Origin: Beroe ovata
Taxonomy: Eukaryota; Ctenophora; Nuda; Beroida; Beroidae
NCBI GenBank assembly: GCA_946803715.1
Contig: CAMPET010000021.1
Location: 454,226-518,225, forward strand
Direction: 5' to 3'
DNA length: 64,000 nucleotides
This document shows, one piece after another, positions 1 through 12,100 of this stretch (position 1 is the first letter of the stretch; every line of letters begins with the position of its first letter). The position numbers were made by a program, and so were the translations under genes. The notes below the pieces were generated by a model. The model did not search any database, was not told the DNA's origin, and saw only the letters and a list, made by a program, of their open reading frames with translations.

Positions 1-22
1 GTGTGTGTGTGTGTGTGTGTGC
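1..22. repeat. (GT)n microsatellite
   Basis: Pure GT dinucleotide run at the window edge, continuing as gtgcacg. It may extend beyond the window. Confidence 0.95.
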
Positions 23-1779
23 ACGTCAACTCCTCGATGACAGCTCAGGAGAGTGTTTGGTGGCGGGCGACGCGGGGGAATCCCTCAAAAACACGCCGTA
101 TATTGTATGATGTTACAATCACGCTGTGAACAATCACGCCGGTTATTGGTTAAGTATCACGCCGTACACGATGCAAAAACAGCTCTCATTAGGACAGTGA
201 GGGATGGTAGCCCTAGTACTGACCTTTTGCAATAACGGGTAAGGAAATAAAATTGACGATATTTACCGAAAACGAACTGAATATATTTTCAGTATGACAA
301 AAACCTAAAAATATCCGAAATATTTAGCAATGCGTTATATTTACAGGTATTTGATGAAAGTTAGCGGTCGCGCTATTTGGAGAAGAAGAAATCTGAAATG
401 GACGTTCGAGAGTATACACAATTCCTTCTGAGAGAAATTAGCTTCGCATCTCTGACTATTGACCGTCAACTAATCGCAGTGCGCAAGGTGTGTGATTTCC
501 GTCTCCCGATTCCTGAAAATCGCAACAAGTTCCAACACAGATTAATGCTTGAAAACTATGGCATAGGTTGACACACGACTGCCACTTATTAGCAGATAAA
601 TCGACACCCGACACATAAGGCATAAGACATTTTTATTGGGTGTTGATGAGTGCATGATACAAAGACGCCGTCGTCCGTCACTTTCCATGGAATTGGCAAT
701 TGGCATCGGGCTAAACTACAGGAAAATCTACCACGAAAGCAGAATAGGTGGAGCTAAAGGGATTGCCCAAAATCAAGGAATCAAGATCATGATTATGTCG
801 TGTTGCAGGGCATAATCCGGTCTTCTGTCAACAGGTGCTATACATCAGCAAAAACGCTTTTTTTCATTATTAAACTGTCATCACTCCGACATGAAAACAG
901 TATGTAGTATTTTCATATACTACATGAATATGTGGTATATTTCCCCGTATGTGTATATATATATATGTGGTATATACTCCTCATGTTATCCTCTATCCCA
1001 TACACAGATCTGATTACTTCTCATACAAAAGAATGAAGACTATCAAACCTAGACCTCTCTCTCTGTCTGTTTGAGGAACAGCGTTCATTTCCAATCAACT
1101 GATGAACAAGAAGACCACCATCGACGGTCCACGATGAATTATTCGTCTCATACAATGTAAAAAGCATGTGAAAACATCTCCTCTACTATCATACTATGCT
1201 TGTAGAATGGGAGGAATTTGGCAAATAAACAGCAACATGCAATCGAGTAATTTAACATCAGCTTCATCGTGAGTTATCAACAACCATAATATGAGGACTC
1301 TCTATTTCAAACATTTGCGACGCATTCATGCACTGAAAGGACTGGACAATGATAACTGGCATAGTAATTGCAGGAAGTAGCGTGTTTTCTCTGTTTATGA
1401 ATTACCAGACTGATCGCCATTACATCTCTCTTCTCGCGGGGATGGAATGTGTTGGAGTGTTCATGCGCTCTATGATCATGCGCTCTATGTTCATGCGCTC
1501 TATGATCATACATTATGCGCGTAGCATATACTATACTCCTAATATACGGAATGAACGCATATTGACGTCACCAGCATCCCAGTCTCCATGCTTTCATCTA
1601 TCTCTCTATACCGTATGAGTGTTCATTTTTCAGGACTTTGGGAAATGAGGATCTCATCAGGTGGCCTATGACTTTTCAATGAGTTTCTAATGAATGTGTA
1701 TGTGTGTGTGGCCGTGAGTGGTGGAACGAGTGAGCACATTCGAGGAATTGAGTTTCACAAAAAGCACAACGAAACACAC
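23..1779. other. No gene recognised; one short tandem repeat
   Basis: I see no open frame with splice-site support or recognisable family. At 1463-1510 a 15-bp unit (core gcgctctatgatcat) is repeated about three times with one variable base. An AT-rich stretch with a short (TA)n run lies near 955-966. Confidence 0.5.
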
Positions 1780-1993
1780 CTTTGAATGGAGTTCTCACGA
1801 CAGCCAGCTGGTAGTCCATCACAGAGTCCGTTACTCCCCTGTCTTTTAGCACATAGCTTATCAGATCCTCTGCTGTAGTGTAATATCTGATAGGAAACCT
1901 GGAAAGAGGGGGAAGTGTCAGACCGTATATGGAATAATCACTCAGCGACCTTCGTGTCAGGTATATATTACCAACGAGATACTCGTACATCAT
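1780..1993 (-). CDS. Possible isolated exon, unrecognised protein
   Basis: The minus strand is open here and ends in a good donor (AAAG|GTGTGT, phase 1). The peptide starts MMYEYLVGNIYLTRR and includes TTAEDLISYVLKDRGVTDS. This is ordered, non-repetitive composition with a vague feel of a ubiquitin-like or Ras-association fold, but I cannot assign a family. A pyrimidine-rich tract and an AG lie just before the first ATG, so it could be an internal exon rather than the first. I found no convincing partner exon, so gene status is tentative. Confidence 0.3.
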
Positions 1994-2607
1994 GCTTATC
2001 CGGGGGTGGGGGGGATGCTGGAATTTAATGAATGTATTGTCAAGTTATTGCAATCGTAAGCAATGTTGTGTGTGGTTTTGGTTAAGTAAGTAACATCATG
2101 GTGAAGGATTTAGCCTTGCCCTTCATATGGCCGTGCTTCTATAGAAAAGGACACATTATTGAAAAAGCTTGGTTGAATCCGGAGAAATTCAATACACGGT
2201 ATACACGCTCACTCACATACAGTAAACACGCTCACATACAGAGAGAAATATGTGCCAACGTACATGACAGGGCTTTCAGCACTGCAGTTCATTGCTCAAT
2301 AATAATATGCATTATGCAGTGTGATACCCGGCAAATGATACCTATGCTATCGGCACGTCTATAATTCTGTTGGTGGTAAGAATATTCTTAAATCTAGCCA
2401 TGGTAAGAATATATCTGAATACAAAGTCATGGTATGAATATTTCTTGTGAATCCGTATTATTCGCATTCTATTGTCCCAACGTGCGGCACGAGTTTGTCA
2501 AGCAATCAGACATCTAATCAGCAGTTAGTGCAGTGCAGGATGCATCAGTAAAATGGTGAAGAGCAGGATGTTATTCCACATCATCTGCAATCCTATTGAA
2601 ACTGCTG

Positions 2608-3646
2608 TTACCTGGTGAGACAGGCCTCTCCCTCACTGAGCTCCACAAACACATCAACCTTCAGTTCCTGAGTAGAGTTCCGTATCAACTTGTCCACATC
2701 ACGTCTTGATATCGACAAGAATACAGCAAGGAGTTCCTTCGTGCTCAGGTTTGCAGAACTATCCAGTAGATCAGGACTGACATCATTTGCTGAAAGATTG
2801 AATACTTGAACTAATATTTAAAACAGATCAGGGGTTATTTTCCATGAGTGCACACTGCACACTGCACAAGGCTACTGACATCACGCTTCTAACTCTCTTA
2901 TGGTCAGCAGGTGATTATAGACTTTGAAATATTAATTGTTCCACCACCTGTTAAACGAGTACTAGTAGGTAGTTTCTATAAATAGAACAACATACATGCT
3001 CTGATATCACAGAAACTGGTAACATAAGCATATTAAAGACTCATCATTTGAGTATACAAGAGCAGAATGACTCAATAGACATACAAGTTCAACTCTTTTG
3101 CAGGTACTGTGAAGATGGCACGATTTTAAACTACACTAGACATAGATGGGACAATTGCTAAAATGGACGAGATGAAGAAGTACTGAAACTAACCCATAGA
3201 CATCCTAGAATTTGCCTGCATCTGTTTATAAACAGTGCAATATATCCCTTCTCTTTTTCCGGGCTCAATCTTTTCCTCATCTGAAATTAATATCTTATAA
3301 AACCTGTAGGTACCTTATAACCTGAAATTGATCATAACAACAGAAATTGATACGAAAACAGAAATTGATCATAACAACAGAGCAACATAAATTCAGCATG
3401 TTACCTATCAACTTCACTATTGCATCATAAATTTCTTCTCCACTCTTGAAACCTGAAGAAGATAATTTAAGAAATATATTGCAAGTAAATTGTATGGAAG
3501 AATGCTATATTCTTCTTTTAGCCAAGATCATATTATTCACCTTTGAAGTCATTCTTTGAATAGGTTTCTCTTTTAATAACACGGGTTTTTCGAGTCTTAG
3601 CACCTCTACCCTTTATCTTCACAGGACTTGTATCTCGATTTGTCAT
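2608..3646 (-). CDS. Unrecognised small basic protein, four exons
   Basis: Four minus-strand exons (3541-3646, 3405-3452, 3194-3280, 2608-2789) join through three GT-AG introns, all phase 1, to give 141 codons ending in TAA. The N-terminus is strongly basic (SPVKIKGRGAKTRKTR), followed by an acidic/hydrophobic region (FKSGEEIYDAIVKLIDEEK) and a helical-looking C-terminus (NLSTKELLAVFLSISRRDV). The consistent phase and exact codon sum make this a real coding set. The frame stays open upstream of the ATG, and an exon at 4646-4882 ends in phase 1, so this may be the 3' part of a larger gene. I do not recognise the family. The basic tail would suit a nuclear or nucleic-acid-associated protein, but that is inference. 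Confidence 0.6.
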
Positions 3647-4071
3647 TTTGATCAATTTTACAGCTTTGTCAGGCAATATTTGCTTCTATCTTCATCACAT
3701 ATTGCTTGGAAACATGAGTCTGAATTTTGAAATAATTACAAAATCAAAAGGGTCATCAAAAGGGTCATATTTGAACATGCAGTCTATAGCTGAGAAGGTA
3801 CCTATACACTACATATTGTATTGATACAAATTGAATATTTCAAATTAGTGAACTCTTAGATCTTATAAATGAAGCATTCAAAATTGGCCAGAATCATTGG
3901 AGGTAGAGTGTTAAAGTACAAAAATGAAGGGCCACAAACTCTCTGACATTTTAATTCAATAAGATCATAAAATAAGATTTTTTCTATTCAAACATGAAGC
4001 AGTGGATACTGGATGCCCCAACAATTTTAACAAATTGCCATTTTAAAAATAATGGCAACAAAGAAACCATG

Positions 4072-4210
4072 GTTTTTACTCAATCAATATTGTTACTGTT
4101 GATGCACCAATAATAATGGCAACAAAGAAACCATGGTTTTTACTCAATCAATATTGTTACTGTTGATGCACCAATGTTTTTACTCAATCATTGTTGTTAC
4201 TGTTGATGTG
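4072..4210 (+). repeat. Short tandem repeat, three partial units
   Basis: A unit of about 40-70 bp containing gtttttactcaatcaatatt and gttactgttgatgcaccaa occurs three times head to tail. The first two units are nearly identical and the third is shortened and diverged. Confidence 0.8.
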
Positions 4211-4243
4211 CTGAATAGATTTGACCAAGCAAAGAGTTGTGAG

Positions 4244-4673
4244 TAAAGCAAAAGCTTTCAAACAGCATAGAATAGATTAGAAAAGAATAAATAATGGTAT
4301 TGAATGATCACAATTATCAAGTGTTGTAATAATTAATAAAAACATTAACCCAGTTAAAAACACCACCCATAGTTAACCGAGAATAGTAACAAAACAAAGA
4401 AAAGACTGTAGAAAGGTTAATAGATGCTTATACCTTTCTTCTTAGCCACTAAATGATTTCTNTAAAGCAAAAGCTTTCAAACAGCATAGAATAGAATAGA
4501 AAAGAATAAATAATGGTATTGAATGATCACAATTATCAAGTGTTGTAATAAAAACATTAACCCAGTTAAAAACACCACCCATAGTTAACCGAGAATAGTT
4601 ACAAAACAAAGAAAAGACTGTAGAAAGGTTAATAGACGCTTATACCTTTCTTCTTAGCCACTAAATGATTTCT
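4244..4673. repeat. Near-identical direct duplication abutting a single N
   Basis: Bases 4244-4461 are repeated almost exactly at 4463-4673, separated only by the N at 4462. Differences are a few substitutions and a short indel (aataattaataaaa against aataaaa). The duplicated block ends inside the minus-strand exon at 4646-4882, so copy one is a truncated copy of an exon end. This is best explained as two allelic contigs joined end to end. Confidence 0.8.
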
Positions 4674-4882
4674 AGTCAAATACTCGTTGAATTTAACCTT
4701 ATATTCCGAAAAACTTGGACCCTCAATCCTATTTAACACTAAGGAAGACATGTACCAATAGTTATGAACACTAGATGTATTAGAGTTCCTCTTATACTGC
4801 TCTAAAAGACAGTTTAAAGAGACAACATTGGATGCACTTCTAACAGATATTGGAAAGTCGTTCCAATATGACTCAACTCTCT
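4646..4882 (-). CDS. Probable internal exon, unrecognised protein
   Basis: An open 237-base exon with a good acceptor (TTTCATATCAG) and a donor (AAAG|GTATAA), both phase 1. It encodes about 79 residues including ERVESYWNDFPISVRSAS and PSFSEYKVKFNEYLTRN, then a basic KKK. Phase and strand match the four-exon gene at 2608-3646, so the two could form one gene if a weak acceptor near 3660 is used. The aromatic-rich composition is protein-like but the family is not recognised. Its 3' end is copied upstream of the N at 4462. Confidence 0.5.
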
Positions 4883-4983
4883 CTGATATGAAATCAATGT
4901 CAAAGATTTTCAAACAGAATCATCATGTACTGCAGTACACATTTACAAAAACCATCACAAAATTTTGCACAGAAATCAGGGCA

Positions 4984-6090
4984 TGGCATATGATTTTTTT
5001 CAGCAAATTGAAGTTAGTGAACTAGGGTACACTGGCATAGAATTACAAAATATCATGATATGTATATATCGAATGCAGAATGATGCATCGTCATTCGATT
5101 GTTTTTGTTCGTCAATGTTATACATTATAGCTTTATTTCATATTTGCCTGTCTACGATAGGCCAGAGGCCTTGCCTGCCGCCTGGTGATGTTAGGCCCAC
5201 TGGACCAGTTGACGCGCGCAAAAAAATCTCAACAGTCGACACTCGACAGAGGCTGTCATCGACGCGACAGCCAACAATAGCCCCGGGTACGGTTTTGCGC
5301 GCGCTGCACTGCCAATACCCGATACCGCTATCGCACTTGTCAGATGTTATTGTTACCTGACCTGTTTTTTGCGCGCGTGCCTTCATATCGAAGGCACGCG
5401 CGCTATGTTCATAGCGCCGCGCACAGATGGTCTGTTCGTGTTTCACTACGTTATGATATGATATGTCGCTGCTTGACCTTGTCGATCGATGATAGACCCT
5501 GTCGAGAATTTCGTTTNAAGTATGATCTCGTCTACTGAGTCTGAGGAATAGCCTGGAATAGTCCCAGACAGCCAAGAAACATATGATTTTTTTCAGCAAA
5601 TTGAAGTTAGTGAACTAGGGTACACTGGCATAGAATTACAAACTATCATGATATGGATATTGGATATATCGAATGCAGAATGACGATGCATCGTCATTCG
5701 ATTTTTTAGTTCGATAGTGTTATACATTATAGCTTCGCCGCCAAGTGATGTAATTTAAGGCCCACTGGACCAGTTGACGCGCGCAAAAAAATTCTCGACA
5801 CTCGACAAAGACTATCATCGACATTAGACCTAGCCAACAATAGACCCGGGTTTCGCGCGCGCTGCTAATACCGCTATCGCACTTGTCAGAACTCAGATGT
5901 CACCTGACCTGTTTTTTGCGCGCGCGCAAGAAACAGGTCAAGTAACATTTGTCAAATGTTACCTGACCTGTTCCACGCGCGCGCGCCTTCATCGAAGGCA
6001 CGCACGCTATGTTCAATGTTCATAGGATAGCGCCGCGCACAAATGCTCTGTTCGTGTTTCACAACGTTCTGATATGTCGCTGCTTGACCA
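4984..6090. repeat. CpG-rich repeat unit in two diverged direct copies
   Basis: Copy one (about 4984-5478) and copy two (about 5579-6085) start with the same catatgattttttt/cagcaaattgaag block, pass through a GCGCGC-rich core and end at atatgtcgctgcttgacc. They differ by many substitutions and indels. An N at 5517 lies between them. Copy one is followed by the terminal motif also found at 19.0, 19.1 and 43.4 kb, in opposite orientation. Open frames across this stretch are not coding. Confidence 0.7.
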
Positions 6091-6099
6091 AAAATTAAA

Positions 6100-7985
6100 T
6101 TACACTCCGCTTAAACGACTTTTCAGCATTCAGATCACAAAGTAAAATAAAAGGCGCACAACGTATGCACATGTCATTACCGCGCGAAATAATACCTGCA
6201 AATGTCGACAAGCAAATAAAAGCAGCTTGTATTCTATTGTAGAGGCATTTTCTTTCTAGTTTGTTGATATATATGTATCAGTGGTTATCCAGTTTGTTTA
6301 TCTTCTTTTTGGTTTCTTACTAGTTTAGAGGATCATAATTTCAATTTTTGCATTTAGCTGCCACTTATTACTTCTCCATATTACTTTCCATATTTAGCAA
6401 AGAAACAAGAATATCAACATCTGTAAAGACAATACAGACAAATGTTTCTTCTCGAAGAAGGTCTATGATGGCTACCATAGTTTTGAAAAGGATCAACTCA
6501 AAGAGGTTGTCTATTTCATCATCCATCACACCTATATATCCTTGCCACTAGATTCTATGTCCAAGTCCTCGGAATTCCCATGGGTGGAAAGTCCAGGTCC
6601 CTCTTTGTGGATATCACTCTCGTTAAAAGAAAGTTCATGCTCAACTCATGCTCAACCTCTCAATCTAATGAGCTTGCCCTTGCTAAGACTTTGTCCAAAA
6701 TCTTATTGGGCAGTGGGACCACTCCCAAATGGTTATGGTTTAGGGGCAGCTGAATTCCAGTAAGAGTGTGGAATGTTTTTAAAAATGTAGCCTTCACATT
6801 TTTCTTATCTGTTTTGTCAATTATTTCTAGTTTGCTTGGGTGATCAGACCTATCCTCTATGAAACTACCAGTTCAGTATGACACCACTGCAGATGAGGTT
6901 GGAGTGCATGGTGAATCAACCAGATGCTCCTGGTAAATACTAGATAGATAGCAATTCATCATTATTGCTCTTGACTACTATCTATCATGGATAGTCGGTA
7001 CAGCTTCTTGACCTATTTATCATTAAGGAAGTCTTAGTTTAGTGAAGTAGCCTTCATCACATTGACCAGTCAGACCAGGCGGCATTGAAGAATGAACATG
7101 CATGAGGTTAAGTCCATGGTCACTGGTCAGGGATGTGAAAACCTGAAGTGGGCCAATAGTGTCTAGTCTGGCTAGTTCAAAGTCTCCAAAGCTTTAAACA
7201 CACAGCAAGTCAAGCTAATTTTGCCACCTGGGTCAATGATCAGCTGAAGATGGCTTTGTGGCATCTTTCTCTGTCTAGCTTGGTTACAAGGGAGGCTGAT
7301 CTTGCTAGACTCCAGATTGGGCCAAACCCTGCCCAATTCTAGGCCTGGGACATCTTTTTAAGTGCATCTCAAGTTATCAGTTATTAGTTATGACTTAGTA
7401 CCTATTGTTTTGTAGACTCACATACTAGCTAGTTTCCATGTAGTGCTTCACTCATGTTTCTGCTTGCAGGTAATAGGGATCATGGTATCTTCTAAATGTC
7501 CTTATTATCAACACCCTGTGTCATGCTTCTGCGGCATGCTGAAGATATTGGTCACTAGAGGTAGCGTGTGGTCTTACGACAACCCGTGGGAACAATTGGG
7601 ATTTGTCCTATTTTCATGCAAATACTATGAATTCTCATGTAATTTTGACCCTATTTCGCTTCCCTGAGGCGGGGACAGCCATGTGACTAGCAAGTGTCCA
7701 TTGTCCATGGCAACGCGCATTCTAGCTCAAGATCAGAAGTGCTGATTCAGGCTTCAGCACGTGCAACACTCCATTTCATGACGTACAAACGGACACCCCA
7801 ATCCTTACCAAACTTTGGTCGGTTATTTTTCACAGTAAATACGAATCCCACACCTTGGGGCTCAGAGACAGCAATGTGGTTTTTAAAATTGTCTTTGATA
7901 TAACACAAACTTGTCTGGAATAAACGGCAAATATTGTACCGAATACTTCTTCAGGAGAAGAATAATCGAGAAAACATAGAATGCT
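6100..7985. other. No gene recognised
   Basis: Several short open frames exist, but none has splice-site support, a conserved motif or protein-like composition. Possibly old mobile-element sequence. Confidence 0.4.
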
Positions 7986-7989
7986 TCAG

Positions 7990-8985
7990 GAAAATCCTGA
8001 TAAAAATAGGAGCGTAGCACTTTCTTCACTAAAATAGTGTTTCACAATTCACCGTTATTTCAAAAAGATATTCGCACATGACTCCTGTCGTTTCCTCGTT
8101 TGTTTTCTCTGCAACAAGTTCTGCTATCTTCTTATAGGAGGCTCGTGCCTGCAGCGCCATTCCTTCTGATGTGCTATACACGAGATGTGTGAAGCTGCAC
8201 TTCTGCACCTGGATGACCCGCTGTTCATACTCTTTCTTCTTCGCATTCTCGTGCTGAGCGTGCACTGATGTCCCGGTCTTTGTAGGAGTTAGCGTTTGGA
8301 TGAATGATCCTGACATCAAACATCGTCCTCTGAAAGGGTACCCACAATCCTCGAGCAGAAATGTCGAGACGAGCTCTCTCCTCCTCATTCCCTGGGATCG
8401 ACTGAGAAGAGTCAATGGGGATCAGCTCAGGTTCCGTCTTAAAATCATGACTGACAGTCTGTCACAGACTTCTCTTTAAGAAACGCAGCATTTTTGTCTC
8501 TAACTTTGTTGTGTCTGAAGATAAAAAAGCCACCGTTTTTGCAAATCAAGTTGTGATCTACCGAATATGCCGGGATGTTAGGAATATGCCAGCTGTATCT
8601 CAACCTGAGTGCATCCCTGAACTCCCTTAGCACCCACCCGAGGGAACCTATTGAAAGAACGGTGAGCCACGCACCAGCACCCTTTTCTTGGGCTATGGAG
8701 ATCGGCCTCTTCAACCAGTGGGATCTGATACAATCTCAGAAATCTTCGTCATCATCCTCAGCTCCTTGTCTCTCAAGCAGTCGCTGGTCACTTCCGCTGC
8801 TTTCTCGGCCTCATATCCATCGAGGGTCGACCTTTGCTCAGCAGTCAGCAATCAAGTTTTTCAGACTTTCAGTGATTTTGATTGAGGCCGGGAATTCGAC
8901 CTCTGATCCCTCTACTGGGTTAGCGACGCCCAGTCCCCTGAGTCTGACTGGAAGTGTGAAAATTTGAACAACTCTCCACGTCTAA
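7990..8985 (-). pseudogene. Decayed retroelement, C-terminal end of a reverse-transcriptase-type protein
   Basis: The minus strand reads, in order, LPVRLRGLGVANPVEGSEVEF and ASIKITESLKNLIADC, then GAGAWLTVLSIGSLGWVLR, EFRDALRLRYSWHIP, a Cys/His segment around SVDHNLICKNGGF with RHNKVRD, then ENAKKKEYEQRVIQVQKCSF. This order matches the C-terminal region of a reverse-transcriptase-containing element common in cnidarian, sponge and mollusc genomes, which I recognise from memory of the family. It is broken by in-frame stops and at least one frameshift between about 8415 and 8445. No reverse transcriptase core, LTR or target-site duplication was found, so this is a 5'-truncated relic. Confidence 0.7.
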
Positions 8986-9100
8986 ATGCTGTAAAATCGT
9001 CATTTACTTTCAGAAAGTGTAGTACGCTAATACATTCATTTCATGTACAGCAAGCAAATGTCTTTGAAGATTTTGTTCATTTTTAATCTCCTTTTATAGG

Positions 9101-12100
9101 ATGTCCAGTTTGGAGTTGAAGTTCAGTGTTACCAATGAAAAAGACGTAAGTGTTCTCAAATGTGTCTCTAAGTTATGTCAGTTGAATAACACTGTCTCTA
9201 TCCTCCATTATCAATTTTGAGAACTGGATATTTTGAATAGTCTTTACTCTTTGGACTATCCGAAGAGAATCCATCGCTATTTGAAATTTAACTTACGAAT
9301 AAAATTGCCATGTCACAACGCGCAATGTAATTTATGCTACTTTGCGTAGCGCGCGAAGACGTAACACTGATTTGACATCTTCCCTGATCGCGCGGAGAGA
9401 CGCGCGGCGCGTGCTTTGTGAGTTATTGCAATAACTTCTCGTGATATCGTATGCTTATCAAGCACTATCACCCGTAACATGTGAACTGTTACATCTAATG
9501 AAACAGCTGTGCTGCGAAAATAATGATCCCTCCTCCAGGTTTTGAATGACGTAACTGACGCGGTCCCTGGGAAATGCCTGCTCTGCCAGAAAGTGCAACC
9601 TAAATCCGCTAGAAATAGTAAGTCTCTCGTGAGCATTTAAGTCTCAATACCCAACTGTCTGTTATGTGAGTTTGAATATCTCTACATTTTCCTCAGATGA
9701 TGACGCTTCGAATAGGTTCTTCTGGGTATGCTGCGAATGTAGACAGATAGACAAAACTGACCTCCTATTGGTTTGCATTTGCTATGAGTATTCTATTTGC
9801 TGAGACAAATGATGTAACCACGTCCTATAATATTGAGCGTCCGATACCCAATATGCAGGGAAATGACTTGAAATTGGGGAACATATACGACATACTCGGC
9901 GAAAGTAAAGGCAAAGCCAATAACTACAAGTCTGATATAGACGCTCAAGCAGCCCAGGTGCTTTATAACCACTCTGTAGAAATGACTGTAGTGGACTGAC
10001 TTCTGAATATGTGTGATGTACATTCTGTACTATGCACCCTATGATATTCGACGATTCTCACATTCTATACATCTCAGTTGATGTGGGTGGAATTACGACA
10101 CACAGTTAGATGCATATACCGTAAAGCAGGCACAGACTTGGCAATAGATCACATGTTACTGGACATAGAGAAGATGCAGTCTCTCGTACACAAGTTAGTT
10201 AATATCACAACCCCTCACGTGTAACCTGACTGTCACCTCATGACTGTCACCTCCTGACTGTCACCCCTGTAATGCTATATGTCATGTGATCCAGGTTGTG
10301 TGAGAGAGGTCCCCAGCAGTTGTACCACCAACTCGAGACACAGGGCCGGGAATATGTGGAGGAAGTGAAATTTCACCTCCTTGAGCACCTCCTATGTCAC
10401 CCCTCCTCTATTGGGATTCCGCAACATGCCCGGGAATTCGCTCAGACACTCCTCGATGAATACGAGCAGGTACGTGGGTCAGGCGCGAGGGAGAAGTCGA
10501 CCGTGTGAGGCAATGGCAATAAGATTTGGGATTTGTGCTATGACACAATCAAACTCGGTATATTTTATATCAGATATCTTCCACTCCCCCCGCAGCTGCT
10601 ATGCGCGACAATCACATTGCAGTCCTTCCTTAATGAACTGGAAGACGAGCACATGGCCAAGTTTGGGATAACTTGGCTCCTCGTCAACCAACATCTCTTC
10701 CACCAAGTGGTGTATTCTGATCCCATCATCCAGAAAAGTTTACCAGGTATTTAGGGATTCCGGTACTTTTCATAGCTACTCAGCACGCCTTGATATATAT
10801 TTGATTTTCCATATTTCATTAGATACTCATTAGATCTCATAGTTGCGATTCGCACTCTTCACCACTTTTGTGAGGCTATTTGTTTGACAAATGATAAATC
10901 ACACATTTGTGGCTGTCTTTGATCTAAACCGGTGGACCAAGGGCCTGTTTCAGGTGTGTGTATCCAGCTGAAGTACGGTGACCTGCAACACACATCTAAC
11001 ACCAACTCCAAGTTTGAGAGTTACAGTTCAGTGTATTACAGGTATATATGCTGATTGTGTTGTCTGTTACGTATACAGCTGACTCTGTAGTTATGCATTA
11101 ACTGCATACATACAGTATCGTAGTACAAAGTACACGAACAATTATTGCATGTTATCAAACTCTAACAAGATGCTTCTGTACATCACACACAAACACACAC
11201 ACACACACTAAGTTTGCTCTGTTTTTCGGAGATCAATCACTTTACCATGGACAATGGACATTTGATACTGATAACTCTGGAGTGAGGATCCGAATAGTAA
11301 ATAACACGCACAGGGTGGCGGGATGGCATTTTACCCTGTCCTGTATAGTTTTGTAGGGTAAGTATGCCGTAACTCAAATGTCACGAAAACACACGTGCAC
11401 GTCATTGCCAATTTGGGAGTATCCGCTGAATTTCATTCCAAATGATGCGAAATAACCAATTTCTTTCAATACGGTATAGCCCCAGGGTGGCCAGAATGTC
11501 TCTATTTATGTATGATATTTCCATTAACCATCACTACAGCGTTCGTATTATTATCAACAGAATCATGTGTGGCTGTTGTGTGTATGTTTGTACATTGTTT
11601 GTGCGCTGAGAACTTAATAGAGTGACATGAGAGCATTATAGTGACACTTGATACGCACAATGCAGTTCACTTCACAAATGCAACCCCTGCGATTTTCCCC
11701 TTTGCGTCTCCTGCGTTACATTGCCAGAGTCTTCCTTCTCATCCTACCCGTGCTTCGTTTCAGACTCAAATCATTCGAGGAGGAAATGGTCCGAGTAGAG
11801 CAGCATTGGATCAAAGCCATTGTTTCTCTTGCCAGCTTTGTTAACAATGAAAAGGTAGGTGCAAGGCGGGGGAGGGGGCACGCATGTGGGGGGACTGGTT
11901 TTTAATTTTGAGTTTACTCTCAACTTTATGACATCTTGGCAAAAATACCCTATTTCGTCAGGTGAACAGTCGTGAGAAGGACTGTGAAGAATGGGAGTTT
12001 CTCAGTCGGCAACACATGATGCACCACAGGGAGCGGACACTGAAACGGAATGTTATCAGAGACGAGGACACTCCCCCGCCTCCCTTAGTGTCAGGAGACG

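Noticed and set aside
5138-5599. Open minus-strand frame of about 150 residues
   Set aside because: It lies entirely in CpG-rich repeat sequence, crosses the N at 5517 and has no protein-like conservation.
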